Below, in pieces: positions 17,568 through 26,231 of a stretch of DNA of 64,000 nucleotides. The translations under genes and the position numbers were made by a program. The stretch comes from JAYFNU01 sp964622315 (GTDB lineage: Bacteria; Bacillota; Clostridia; Oscillospirales; Ruminococcaceae). The notes beneath the pieces were generated by a model, which was not told the origin of the DNA, made no database searches, and saw only the letters and a list, made by a program, of their open reading frames with translations. The stretch is taken from the NCBI GenBank assembly GCA_964622315.1, contig CAZUOY010000002.1, positions 1 through 64,000 of the forward strand, in the 5' to 3' direction. The number at the start of each line of letters is the position of its first letter. The first letter of the stretch is position 1.

Positions 17568-18857
17568 TCAATTCTCGTCCGCGATGATTTCTGTTCTTTC
17601 AAGCGAAATTGAACCAAAATACCGAGACTCCCAGACAGCGCAATTATCGGCTCTACCGTCACGCAAAACGCTGAAGTTGAAAAGATTCTTTTTATCGTGG
17701 CGCTGTGTTGTTCCGTCTTCTTCGATTCTCACGGTCTCTGCGCGCAGAGTATACTTACCCTCAGTAATACCAGTAAGGGGTAACTTTACGTGTAAATCAT
17801 GCTGTCCTTGCCCGAGTTTTTCTATCCTTTCAGAAACACTCATAGCAAGCGGCGTGCCATCCGCATGCTTGATAATAAGATAGATTGCCGCTCCGAGGGT
17901 TTCACTCTTACAGTCAATTCCAAGATGAAAGTCAATGTGCGAATTTTGAGTGTATGAAAAGCTGCAGCCCTCTGCCATTTGATAATACGCAAGCCTTATC
18001 GGAATATGAGGAGAAACATATCTGTTCTCTAAGAGGTTGCAATAGATATTGCTGTTGAGGTTTATCTCCTCGGTATAATAAGAAATTGCCTCCTCAACTC
18101 CGCCGTCAAAAACAACCTTTCCGCTGTTCATAACTATACAGCGGCTACAAAGCTGCCTAATTGTACTGATATTATGGCTGACATATAAAACCGTTCTGCC
18201 CTCATTGTTGGCGGCGTCGCCCATCTTTCCAAGGCACTTTTTCTGGAATTTCATATCTCCAACGGCAAGCACCTCGTCCATAATCATGATATCGCTGTCG
18301 AGATGAGCCGCAACGGCAAAAGCAAGTTTTACATACATTCCGCTTGAATAACGCTTTACGGGAGTATCAATAAAATCCGCACACTCGGAAAACTCAATTA
18401 TTTCGCTCATTTTAGCGTCTATCTCAGACTTTGTCATTCCGAGTATGGCGCCGTTCATATATATATTTTCGCGGCCTGTCATCTCTCCGTTAAATCCCGT
18501 TCCGACCTCAAGCATACTCGCTATCTTACCGTTATAGCTCACAACGCCCTCGGTCGGCGCAGTTATTCTGGACAGTATCTTCAAAAGCGTGCTTTTGCCC
18601 GCCCCGTTAATACCGATAATTCCCACCGCTTCGCCCTTATATATCGTAAGGTCTATTCCGTTAAGCGCCCAAAAGGTCTGTCCGCTAAGTCTTGCCTTTG
18701 CGCCTATCTTAACGTTCGGGTCCTCTTTTTTTCTAACCCTCGCCCACCAGCTCTGTAAGTCAGCTGTAAGCGTTCTTCCGCTGAACTGACCCATGCGGTA
18801 TTTCTTTTTAAGACCCTTAATTTCAATAACGGGTATTTTTTCTGTCTGCATAATCAC
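17568..18857 (-). CDS. ABC transporter ATPase for polysaccharide export, with Wzt-like C-terminal domain
   Basis: Energises export of a surface glycan with the permease encoded just upstream. The 429 residues comprise a nucleotide-binding domain with Walker A GINGAGKST (82-90), signature SSGM (171-174), Walker B IMIMDEV (190-196) and the switch His in YVSHN. A beta-rich domain (about 270-425) follows, like the carbohydrate-binding tail of Wzt that checks the polymer end. Start is GTG 18857, overlapping the permease stop by 4 bp; an in-frame ATG lies two codons later. TagH and RfbE/Wzt relatives share this layout. Confidence 0.9.
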   Translation of the reverse strand: MIMQTEKIPVIEIKGLKKKYRMGQFSGRTLTADLQSWWARVRKKEDPNVKIGAKARLSGQTFWALNGIDLTIYKGEAVGIIGINGAGKSTLLKILSRITAPTEGVVSYNGKIASMLEVGTGFNGEMTGRENIYMNGAILGMTKSEIDAKMSEIIEFSECADFIDTPVKRYSSGMYVKLAFAVAAHLDSDIMIMDEVLAVGDMKFQKKCLGKMGDAANNEGRTVLYVSHNISTIRQLCSRCIVMNSGKVVFDGGVEEAISYYTEEINLNSNIYCNLLENRYVSPHIPIRLAYYQMAEGCSFSYTQNSHIDFHLGIDCKSETLGAAIYLIIKHADGTPLAMSVSERIEKLGQGQHDLHVKLPLTGITEGKYTLRAETVRIEEDGTTQRHDKKNLFNFSVLRDGRADNCAVWESRYFGSISLERTEIIADEN

Positions 18858-19693
18858 ACCGTATCCATGAATGTTTTTTCAATTCTTCCGAAAAGCGATA
18901 ATCCCAAAACCAACAACGCCAGCGTTAACAACCACGAAAGCGCCCAAGAACCGATAAGCAACTCTCCTGAGCCGAGAAGCGCAAATCTAAAATTATTCAC
19001 CACCGCGGTCATCGGATTAATAAGAAGAACCGTCTTCATAAGACCTCCTGTCTCTCCAAGCGGATAGACAATCGGTGTAGCGTACATCCAAAGCTGAACT
19101 CCGAAGCCCACGGCAATAGCAAGGTCTCTGTATCTGGTTGTGAGGCTTGAAACGATTATTCCGACGCCCATGCCAAGAAGCATAGCTTCCAAAAGAAGCA
19201 GCGGAATAATCAACACGTACCAAGAAAGTGCAATTTCACCGACGATTGCAAAATATACGTAGAAAATAAGCAACATCGCAAATTGAATGCCAAAATTCAC
19301 AAGAGACGTTATTGTCTGAGAAATCGGCACAGTCATTCGGGGAAAATAGACCTTTCCGAAAATTAAGGTGTTGCTTGTAAATGTAGAAGCCGTCCCGCTA
19401 ACACTGGAGGAAAAGAGACCCCAAATTGTGTTTCCTGCCATGTAAAAGAGAATTTGCGGCACTCCGTCGGTTGAAATATGAGCAAAATTTCCAAACACGA
19501 CAGTAAACACAACGCTTGTCATAAGCGGATTAAGGATTAGCCAAAGCGGCCCTAAAACCGTTTGTTTATACATAATTGTGAAGTTGCGCTTCACAAACAT
19601 CTTTATTAGGTCCCTATACTGCCATATCTCCTTAATGTTAAGTGTTCCCCATCTTCCGGGCGGAGTAAGCACCGTACCCCATTTTTCACTCAT
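18854..19693 (-). CDS. ABC-2 permease for polysaccharide/teichoic acid export (TagG/Wzm type)
   Basis: Membrane half of the exporter. The 279 residues have an amphipathic N-terminus (KEIWQYRDLIKMFVKRNF), six hydrophobic segments, and the ABC-2 signature with YATPIVYP and NPMTAVVNNFR near the C-terminus. ATG 19693 has GGAAAGGG at good spacing; a GTG three codons upstream is too close to the ribosome site. It overlaps the ATPase gene by 4 bp, so the two subunits are translationally coupled. Confidence 0.92.
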   Translation of the reverse strand: MSEKWGTVLTPPGRWGTLNIKEIWQYRDLIKMFVKRNFTIMYKQTVLGPLWLILNPLMTSVVFTVVFGNFAHISTDGVPQILFYMAGNTIWGLFSSSVSGTASTFTSNTLIFGKVYFPRMTVPISQTITSLVNFGIQFAMLLIFYVYFAIVGEIALSWYVLIIPLLLLEAMLLGMGVGIIVSSLTTRYRDLAIAVGFGVQLWMYATPIVYPLGETGGLMKTVLLINPMTAVVNNFRFALLGSGELLIGSWALSWLLTLALLVLGLSLFGRIEKTFMDTV

Positions 19694-19755
19694 AGATTTC
19701 ACCCTTTCCGTTTACGGCTTGATATATAAAACGCTCTTTTTTCTCCAAAAGACAA

Positions 19756-19790
19756 CGAAACAAGTCACTGACTCCTTACCACTTGTTTCG
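19756..19790 (-). terminator. Inverted repeat, possible terminator or attenuator
   Basis: CGAAACAAGT and ACTTGTTTCG pair perfectly over 10 bp around a 15-base loop, followed on the minus strand by TTGTCTTTT. It separates the SGNH/MBOAT pair from the ABC exporter and could lower exporter transcription. Confidence 0.5.
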
Positions 19791-19811
19791 CAGCTTTCCT
19801 CAGTATTATCA

Positions 19812-20846
19812 TCACTCAAATATTGAGTCAAAATCATACGCTTTCATAAACTCGTACAGTTCCTCAGTTTCTTTATCTATAGTCGCAAGGGTAGTCACTC
19901 CCCTGCCGTCGCGCATGCATTCGTACATATAATAGTTAATTCCCTGAGAGTAATGGGTGATGTCCTTGTAATTGTCCAAATCAGTGATGATTTCATACTC
20001 ATCGTAAAAGTTGAACAGCTTAATATTATCGCTTTCGCATAAGGTTTTTGCGGCATATCTGATACATTCGGTTGTATAAGTCAGATTACCTTTCCTCACC
20101 ACATTGTCCCACCACAGAATACTGTAAGGCGGAAAACAAATATAAAACTCCGTATCGGGGTAATCATTTGCATACCGTGTCAGAACCGCAATGTTTTGCT
20201 CCAAATTGCTTCCTATCTCTACAGTAGTTATATCATCCGTGGATTCTGCCAAGCGTGTATACGTCTTAAGCGTATTTTCCTTAGAACAAACAAAATTGTT
20301 TTTCCACATCGCGGCTTCATCTAACGATAACGTTTCCAGTCTCTGACACCGAATATAATCAGGCACATAATCTACTAACATATCACGGTTAAGAAGATAC
20401 TCAAAATCATTCAGCGGATTACTGTCATACAAGCTTTCGGGGAGATAAGCCTTAGAAGTACCAAAATCGTAATCTAAAAAACTATAGTCAACGCATAAGA
20501 ATAAACGATTAATATTGTGACTGCCAAATGCTACCCTGAACAGTTTGTCAAAATCGTTCATTTTGCCGCCAGCAAAGCATATCTTTTGAGCGTCGCAATC
20601 AAAGCCTTCACTGTACCACTTTTCACTCGCGTTCTGCATCATTGATGTTCCGAGTACAAGTGTGTCATATTCACCGTTTCTCGCAATTCCAGCGTTTTGA
20701 TAACGGTTTTCTCCCGACACAACTTTAAATCCAAACCATGGCATATGATAGATGTTATACGGGTCAATCAAAAAAACGGTTGTCGCTATACAAATGAGTA
20801 GCACGAACACGATAATTAAAAATATAAGCGAATACTTTTTATACAT
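19812..20846 (-). CDS. Membrane-anchored SGNH-hydrolase-like protein, MBOAT partner
   Basis: The 344 residues have one N-terminal membrane segment (about 7-27) and an extracytoplasmic domain. VLGTSMMQN with Ser68 looks like SGNH block I, and KDITHYS near the C-terminus gives the Asp-x-x-His pair. The same plan is seen in DltD, AlgJ and AlgX, which pass acyl groups from an MBOAT protein to a polymer; the MBOAT gene is 8 bp upstream. ATG 20846 has GAGGT upstream; an earlier in-frame start would overlap the MBOAT gene by 55 bp. Family membership is inferred from motifs and context. Confidence 0.72.
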   Translation of the reverse strand: MYKKYSLIFLIIVFVLLICIATTVFLIDPYNIYHMPWFGFKVVSGENRYQNAGIARNGEYDTLVLGTSMMQNASEKWYSEGFDCDAQKICFAGGKMNDFDKLFRVAFGSHNINRLFLCVDYSFLDYDFGTSKAYLPESLYDSNPLNDFEYLLNRDMLVDYVPDYIRCQRLETLSLDEAAMWKNNFVCSKENTLKTYTRLAESTDDITTVEIGSNLEQNIAVLTRYANDYPDTEFYICFPPYSILWWDNVVRKGNLTYTTECIRYAAKTLCESDNIKLFNFYDEYEIITDLDNYKDITHYSQGINYYMYECMRDGRGVTTLATIDKETEELYEFMKAYDFDSIFE

Positions 20847-20854
20847 TTCATACC

Positions 20855-22330
20855 TCAAAAGAACGCATAAATAAATGTACTTACACCCGTAAGCGAAATA
20901 ACACACCATACCAAAGTAAGAGCCAAAACTACTGAAAGTAAAGGCGATGGTTTAAACTTCACAAGTGTTTCATCGCTGTTCTTACAAAACAGAAGGAGTA
21001 TAAAAGCTAACGCAAATATAAGTAACGGCGCAAACAGGTCGTTATATGGAACAACAAACAGCCTTAAGCGTTCCATCACAAATTGTAATTCGTAGGTAAT
21101 AAAGGATGAAAGAAGCTCGGCGCGAGGGGCGGCGAGAGAGAACCCGCCCGCTCCAAATCCGAAAAGATTTTTCAACATAATTCCCGCCTCATTGAGTGAC
21201 GGGGCACGGAAAAATACCCAAGCTATATTCACAAAGCCGAATGTAACCGCCCACAGTATAAGCTTTAACAGCTTGCTTTGTGGCTTCTTGATGTTTCTGC
21301 TCAAAACCACAGCAACGCCGTGGAGTAAGCCCCATACAATGAAGGTCACAGCAGCTCCGTGCCACAGCCCGCTTATGAGAAAAACTATCATAGTGTTTAT
21401 AATTATTCTCAGTTTGCCTTTGCGGCTTCCTCCAAGCGGTATATAAATATACTCGGTAAAAAAAGCGGTTAGAGTAATATGCCAACGCCGCCAAAAATCT
21501 GCTACCGTCAGTGATTTGTAGGGCGAATTGAAGTTTTGCGGAAGGTCGATATTGAGTAACAGTGCGCTTCCCTTTGCCATATCGCAGTAACCGCTGAAAT
21601 CGAAATAAATCTGCATTGTATAGCTTAGAACGGCTACAATGGTTTCCGACATCGTTGCAGAAACGGGGTCTGCCCAAACGAGATTAACAGCTTTAGCAAA
21701 GACATCGGCAAGATATACCTTTTTCAAGAGTCCAATCACAAAAATCGTAATGCCCTTGCTTATGTTTTCAAAATTCAAACACTTTCGAGACGTATCGTTA
21801 AACTGAGGTATTATAAAACTGTGTTTTGCTATGGGTCCTTGCACAAATTTCGAGAAGAAGGCTGTAAACAACGCGTAATCCAGAAGCGAATACCGTTCAG
21901 CCTTCCCCTTATATGAGTCAACAATAAATGCAATCTGTGAAAAGGTGAAAAAACTCATTCCAAGGGGAACTAATAAGCTAAGCGTAGGAAGCGAAGATCC
22001 AAATATTTGATTGAGCGAAGCCGCAAAAAAATTGAAGTATTTAAATAGACCAAGAGCACCTAAATTAACTACAAGACCAACCACCAACCCGAACCTTTTC
22101 AGTCGTTGGGATTCCTTTCTTAGAAGCAATATCTCGATAAGATAATTCGCGGCTATGCTAACAACGAGCGCAATGCCGTACCAAATATTTATATAAGCGG
22201 CAAACCATAGAGACATACCCAACAGCCACAGCTTCGCTATTTGATATCTGCCAAACCTGTTTAGTATGAAATATACAGCAACGCATATTGGTAAAAACAA
22301 AACTATGTATATTTGCGAATTAAACGACAT
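20855..22330 (-). CDS. MBOAT-family O-acyltransferase (AlgI/DltB-like)
   Basis: Polytopic membrane enzyme (491 residues, about 11 segments) that moves an acyl group, usually acetyl, across the membrane for O-acylation of an extracellular polymer. It shows the family signatures SQIAFIVDSYKG, FFSKFVQGPI, FDFSGYCDMA, DFWRRWHITLT with FIYIPLGGS-type sequence after it, and WHGAA with the conserved His in LWHG. AAGGAGGTG precedes the ATG. With the following SGNH-like gene it makes a complete acylation pair. The acyl group and acceptor cannot be read from sequence. Confidence 0.92.
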   Translation of the reverse strand: MSFNSQIYIVLFLPICVAVYFILNRFGRYQIAKLWLLGMSLWFAAYINIWYGIALVVSIAANYLIEILLLRKESQRLKRFGLVVGLVVNLGALGLFKYFNFFAASLNQIFGSSLPTLSLLVPLGMSFFTFSQIAFIVDSYKGKAERYSLLDYALFTAFFSKFVQGPIAKHSFIIPQFNDTSRKCLNFENISKGITIFVIGLLKKVYLADVFAKAVNLVWADPVSATMSETIVAVLSYTMQIYFDFSGYCDMAKGSALLLNIDLPQNFNSPYKSLTVADFWRRWHITLTAFFTEYIYIPLGGSRKGKLRIIINTMIVFLISGLWHGAAVTFIVWGLLHGVAVVLSRNIKKPQSKLLKLILWAVTFGFVNIAWVFFRAPSLNEAGIMLKNLFGFGAGGFSLAAPRAELLSSFITYELQFVMERLRLFVVPYNDLFAPLLIFALAFILLLFCKNSDETLVKFKPSPLLSVVLALTLVWCVISLTGVSTFIYAFF

Positions 22331-22433
22331 AACGCACCTCCTTACCGCTAAAATTAAATTTCTTCTGTTCTAATCAAAGTTTATGTTTTTAATAACTTCC
22401 CTTTTTAGATTTGATTAAAACCAATTGTCTTTA

Positions 22434-23621
22434 TTAAATGCTTTGCATTATCTGATAGAGTTTATCTCTAAACTTATCTATGGAAAAGTCTTCCGCGCGC
22501 TCCTTCGCCCGCTTTGCGTAATCCAAACGAAGGTCTTCGTTTTCAAGTAACATAAGCACAGCGTCGGAAAAAAAGGAGAGTCTTTTGTCAAGCTCGACAG
22601 CGTCCATCGAGCGGCTAAGCTCCGGTGTGAGTATTCCGTACTGAGCCTTCACTATACCCTTAACAGGCTCACTGCGCCCCGGGTCGAGTATTTCTCTGGG
22701 CCCGCTGTGGCAATCGACCGAAACGATAGGTAAACCGCACGCCATAGCCTCTATCATAGCGTTAGGCAGTCCTTCGTTCAGTGAGGACATAACAAATAAA
22801 TCACCCTTAGAAACATATCTGAACGGTTCTGTTTGAAGACCCAAAAAGGATACATTTTCGGCTACACCAAGGTCCTTTGATAACTCCTCAAGCGACTTTT
22901 GCTCATCTCCGCCACCAACAAAGATGAGCTGAACGTCTTTGCGTACATTCAATATGCGTTTAAAAGCTTTTAACAGGAGGTCAAAGCCCTTTACCTTATT
23001 GAGACGACCGAACGCGACAAGCGTAAGACCTTGTTTTATAAAGTCGCACGGTTTTGCCGCTTCGGTTTTAATCTGTTCTGTATTATATGGGTTATAAAGT
23101 GAAACAAATTTCTTTTTTGATAAACCTAACACCTTAGGCATGGTATCTCTAATCTCATCAGAAACGCAGGTCACCGTATCGGCACGGCGGTAGATGAAGC
23201 GATACCATAAACGCCGAAAACCTCGAACAGTAACGTCTTTATATGAACGTATGGAGAAAATCCTCTTTTCTCCAATTCCCGTGACGGCGTTTACCATATC
23301 GGCAATGCTTGCATACGAGAAAGTATACTTAACGTTCAGTTCTTTTTTTAATAAACGCACAAAACTTCTACAACGAATAAATCTCTTTACAAACAACAGC
23401 GCACGAATAAGTTTGTAGGGTGAATCATTTTCATCTGTTAACAACTTGAATGACTTATATCCCTCATAAGGACAGCTGTACTCAATTTGATACTCAGCTA
23501 GTGTTAAAAAGTATGGAGAGAAATCCGCGCAAATAGCGCCTGCGGCGCTCAGCGCAGCTCTTTCCAAACCCCCTCGGCAGAGTGTTGGAAGAATAAAGAG
23601 TACATTATCTTTACCAGCCAT
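22434..23621 (-). CDS. GT4 glycosyltransferase, tandem paralog 1
   Basis: GT-B-fold retaining glycosyltransferase of 395 residues. The N-terminal half has the PTLCRGGLERAAL glycine loop for acceptor binding. The C-terminal half has VAFGRLNKVKGFDLLL and the EGLPNAMIE Glu-x7-Glu donor motif, then SGPREIL. Residues 98-379 are encoded by 848 bp identical to the third paralog (24999-26192), whereas the first 97 residues differ strongly. The ribosome site GGAGAAA is shared with the other copies. Donor and acceptor sugars are unknown. Confidence 0.9.
   Translation of the reverse strand: MAGKDNVLFILPTLCRGGLERAALSAAGAICADFSPYFLTLAEYQIEYSCPYEGYKSFKLLTDENDSPYKLIRALLFVKRFIRCRSFVRLLKKELNVKYTFSYASIADMVNAVTGIGEKRIFSIRSYKDVTVRGFRRLWYRFIYRRADTVTCVSDEIRDTMPKVLGLSKKKFVSLYNPYNTEQIKTEAAKPCDFIKQGLTLVAFGRLNKVKGFDLLLKAFKRILNVRKDVQLIFVGGGDEQKSLEELSKDLGVAENVSFLGLQTEPFRYVSKGDLFVMSSLNEGLPNAMIEAMACGLPIVSVDCHSGPREILDPGRSEPVKGIVKAQYGILTPELSRSMDAVELDKRLSFFSDAVLMLLENEDLRLDYAKRAKERAEDFSIDKFRDKLYQIMQSI
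22483..23330. repeat. 848-bp direct repeat, copy A
   Basis: Identical by eye, without gaps, to 25048-25895 at a constant offset of 2565 bp. The flanks diverge at once on both sides (first mismatches at 22482 and 23331). It lies wholly inside the first GT4 paralog. Confidence 0.9.
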
Positions 23622-23716
23622 TCTTTTTCTCCGAACTTAATTGATTTACTGTAATGTTGCTATTTGTCTAAAATCGGCTCTCTGTTATAACCTGCTTAAA
23701 ACTGTTTGTCGCTTCG

Positions 23717-24904
23717 CTAAAGACTTTCCATTATCTCGTAAAGCCTTTTTCTGAAAATATCCATTGAAAAGTCTTCAGCGCGCTCCTTTGCCAGCTTTGC
23801 GTATTCCAAACGAAGGTCTTCGTTTTCAAGTAATATAAGCACAGCGTCGGACAAATAGGCGAGTCTTTTGTCAAGCTCGTCAGCGTCCATTGAGCGGCTA
23901 AGCTCAGGAGTGAGTATTCCGTACTGTGCCTTCACTATACCCTTAACAAACTCACTGCGCCCTGGGTCGAGTATTTCTCTGGGCCCACTGCGGCAATCTA
24001 CCGAAACAATAGGCAAGCCGCATATCATTGCTTCAACCATTGCATTAGGGAACCCCTCATATAATGACGACATTACGAGTATGTCTCCCTTTGCCACATA
24101 TTTAAACGGATTAGCTTGAACTCCGAGAAAACTGACGTTCTCAGAAACCCCAAGTTCCTTTGATAATTCCTCAAGATATTTTAGCTCATCTCCGCCGCCG
24201 ACAAACATAAGCTGAACATCTTTGCGCACATCCAATATGCGTTTAAAAGCCCTTAATAGGAGGTCAAAGCCTTTTTGTTTGTGAAGACGCCCGAACGCTA
24301 CAAGCGTAGGAGCTTTTTTTACGTAGTCGCATATTTCTGCCGCCTCGGCAGAAATATGCTCTGTATCATACGGGTTATTCAGCGTAACAAATTTCTCTTT
24401 TTGCAGACCTAACACTTTAGGCATGGTATCTCTAATTTCATCAGAAACGCAGGTTACTGTATCTGCACGGCGGTAGATGAAACGAAACTTTAGTCGTTGT
24501 AAGCCGCGAACCCATGTATCACTGTAATTACGAATTGAAAATATCTGCTTATCTCCGGCTTTGGTAATAGCGTTGAAGCAATTAGGCATAAATGAGAAGG
24601 AAAAGGTGTATTTAATTTTATTATCTCGCTTCCATTGTCTAAATGAGCTCCAATATCTATAACAATTCTTAAGAAATTTAATAAAACGAACAATTTTATA
24701 GCGTGAATCATTTTCGTCTACAAATAAATTAGGCAATTTTAATCTTTCATATGGACAAGGGTATTCAATTTCCCTATCTGAAAGCGTTAAAAAGTGTGGG
24801 ATATATTCCGCGCTGATAGAGTCGGCGGTACGTAACGCCGCTCTTTCCATACCGCCGCGACCAAGCGAGGAAGCAATGAAAAGTACATTTTTTTTATCAG
24901 CCAT
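23717..24904 (-). CDS. GT4 glycosyltransferase, tandem paralog 2
   Basis: The 395 residues have the same plan as its neighbours: SLGRGGMERAAL loop, VAFGRLHKQKGFDLLL and EGFPNAMVE. It is clearly homologous along its whole length to paralogs 1 and 3 but carries many substitutions. Its extreme N- and C-terminal regions (PHFLTLSDREIEY; FRKRLYEIMESL) are closer to paralog 3 than paralog 1 is. Spacing between copies is about 1283 bp, the mark of tandem duplication. Confidence 0.9.
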   Translation of the reverse strand: MADKKNVLFIASSLGRGGMERAALRTADSISAEYIPHFLTLSDREIEYPCPYERLKLPNLFVDENDSRYKIVRFIKFLKNCYRYWSSFRQWKRDNKIKYTFSFSFMPNCFNAITKAGDKQIFSIRNYSDTWVRGLQRLKFRFIYRRADTVTCVSDEIRDTMPKVLGLQKEKFVTLNNPYDTEHISAEAAEICDYVKKAPTLVAFGRLHKQKGFDLLLRAFKRILDVRKDVQLMFVGGGDELKYLEELSKELGVSENVSFLGVQANPFKYVAKGDILVMSSLYEGFPNAMVEAMICGLPIVSVDCRSGPREILDPGRSEFVKGIVKAQYGILTPELSRSMDADELDKRLAYLSDAVLILLENEDLRLEYAKLAKERAEDFSMDIFRKRLYEIMESL

Positions 24905-24998
24905 TACCCTTCCTCCAACTCATTTTTATCTAAACTGAGCGCACTTATCCCTTTTAAAACAGTGTGACTGTTTTTCATTATGCTTTCTCAATCTTTAA

Positions 24999-26192
24999 CT
25001 AAAGACTTTCCATTAGTTCATAAAGCCTTTTCCTGAAATCGCCCATTGAAAAGTCTTCCGCGCGCTCCTTCGCCCGCTTTGCGTAATCCAAACGAAGGTC
25101 TTCGTTTTCAAGTAACATAAGCACAGCGTCGGAAAAAAAGGAGAGTCTTTTGTCAAGCTCGACAGCGTCCATCGAGCGGCTAAGCTCCGGTGTGAGTATT
25201 CCGTACTGAGCCTTCACTATACCCTTAACAGGCTCACTGCGCCCCGGGTCGAGTATTTCTCTGGGCCCGCTGTGGCAATCGACCGAAACGATAGGTAAAC
25301 CGCACGCCATAGCCTCTATCATAGCGTTAGGCAGTCCTTCGTTCAGTGAGGACATAACAAATAAATCACCCTTAGAAACATATCTGAACGGTTCTGTTTG
25401 AAGACCCAAAAAGGATACATTTTCGGCTACACCAAGGTCCTTTGATAACTCCTCAAGCGACTTTTGCTCATCTCCGCCACCAACAAAGATGAGCTGAACG
25501 TCTTTGCGTACATTCAATATGCGTTTAAAAGCTTTTAACAGGAGGTCAAAGCCCTTTACCTTATTGAGACGACCGAACGCGACAAGCGTAAGACCTTGTT
25601 TTATAAAGTCGCACGGTTTTGCCGCTTCGGTTTTAATCTGTTCTGTATTATATGGGTTATAAAGTGAAACAAATTTCTTTTTTGATAAACCTAACACCTT
25701 AGGCATGGTATCTCTAATCTCATCAGAAACGCAGGTCACCGTATCGGCACGGCGGTAGATGAAGCGATACCATAAACGCCGAAAACCTCGAACAGTAACG
25801 TCTTTATATGAACGTATGGAGAAAATCCTCTTTTCTCCAATTCCCGTGACGGCGTTTACCATATCGGCAATGCTTGCATACGAGAAAGTATACTTCACGT
25901 TTAGCCTCTTTTTTAATGAACGCACATACTTTCTGCAATTTATATAATTTTCTATGAACTGAAACGCCCGAATAAGCTTGCATGACGAATCACTTCCATC
26001 CGTAAACAATTTCGATTTCGGCAGTTTGTATCTCTCGTATGGACAGTCATACTCAATCTTCCTATCTGAAAGCGTTAAAAAGTGTGGCGTGAAATCCATG
26101 CTGATAGCGTCAGCGGTGCGTAACGCCGCTCTTTCCTGTCCCCCCCTGCACAAGGTGGGCAGGATAAATAGTACATTCTCTTTACCTGTCAT
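24999..26192 (-). CDS. GT4 glycosyltransferase, tandem paralog 3 (mosaic)
   Basis: The 397 residues look like a mosaic. The first 99 residues (PHFLTLSDRKIEY) and the last 15 (FRKRLYELMESL) resemble paralog 2, while residues 100-381 are identical to paralog 1 at DNA level. I start it at ATG 26192, where GGAGAAA-AGA-ATG matches paralog 1's translation start; an ATG four codons upstream overlaps that ribosome site. Catalytic Glu-x7-Glu (EGLPNAMIE) is intact. It probably uses the same donor sugar as paralog 1, with a different acceptor; this is inference from the GT-B domain split. Confidence 0.9.
   Translation of the reverse strand: MTGKENVLFILPTLCRGGQERAALRTADAISMDFTPHFLTLSDRKIEYDCPYERYKLPKSKLFTDGSDSSCKLIRAFQFIENYINCRKYVRSLKKRLNVKYTFSYASIADMVNAVTGIGEKRIFSIRSYKDVTVRGFRRLWYRFIYRRADTVTCVSDEIRDTMPKVLGLSKKKFVSLYNPYNTEQIKTEAAKPCDFIKQGLTLVAFGRLNKVKGFDLLLKAFKRILNVRKDVQLIFVGGGDEQKSLEELSKDLGVAENVSFLGLQTEPFRYVSKGDLFVMSSLNEGLPNAMIEAMACGLPIVSVDCHSGPREILDPGRSEPVKGIVKAQYGILTPELSRSMDAVELDKRLSFFSDAVLMLLENEDLRLDYAKRAKERAEDFSMGDFRKRLYELMESL
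25048..25895. repeat. 848-bp direct repeat, copy B
   Basis: Exact partner of 22483-23330. It lies inside the third GT4 paralog; the sequences bordering it on both sides match the middle paralog better than the first. Confidence 0.9.
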
Positions 26193-26231
26193 TCTTTTCT
26201 CCATACTACAATTTTACCTGCCTCCACGACC

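Noticed and set aside
22483..25895. The 848-bp repeat as an insertion sequence or other mobile element
   Set aside because: It encodes only part of a GT4 enzyme in frame, has no terminal inverted repeats, transposase or target duplication, and both copies sit inside homologous genes.
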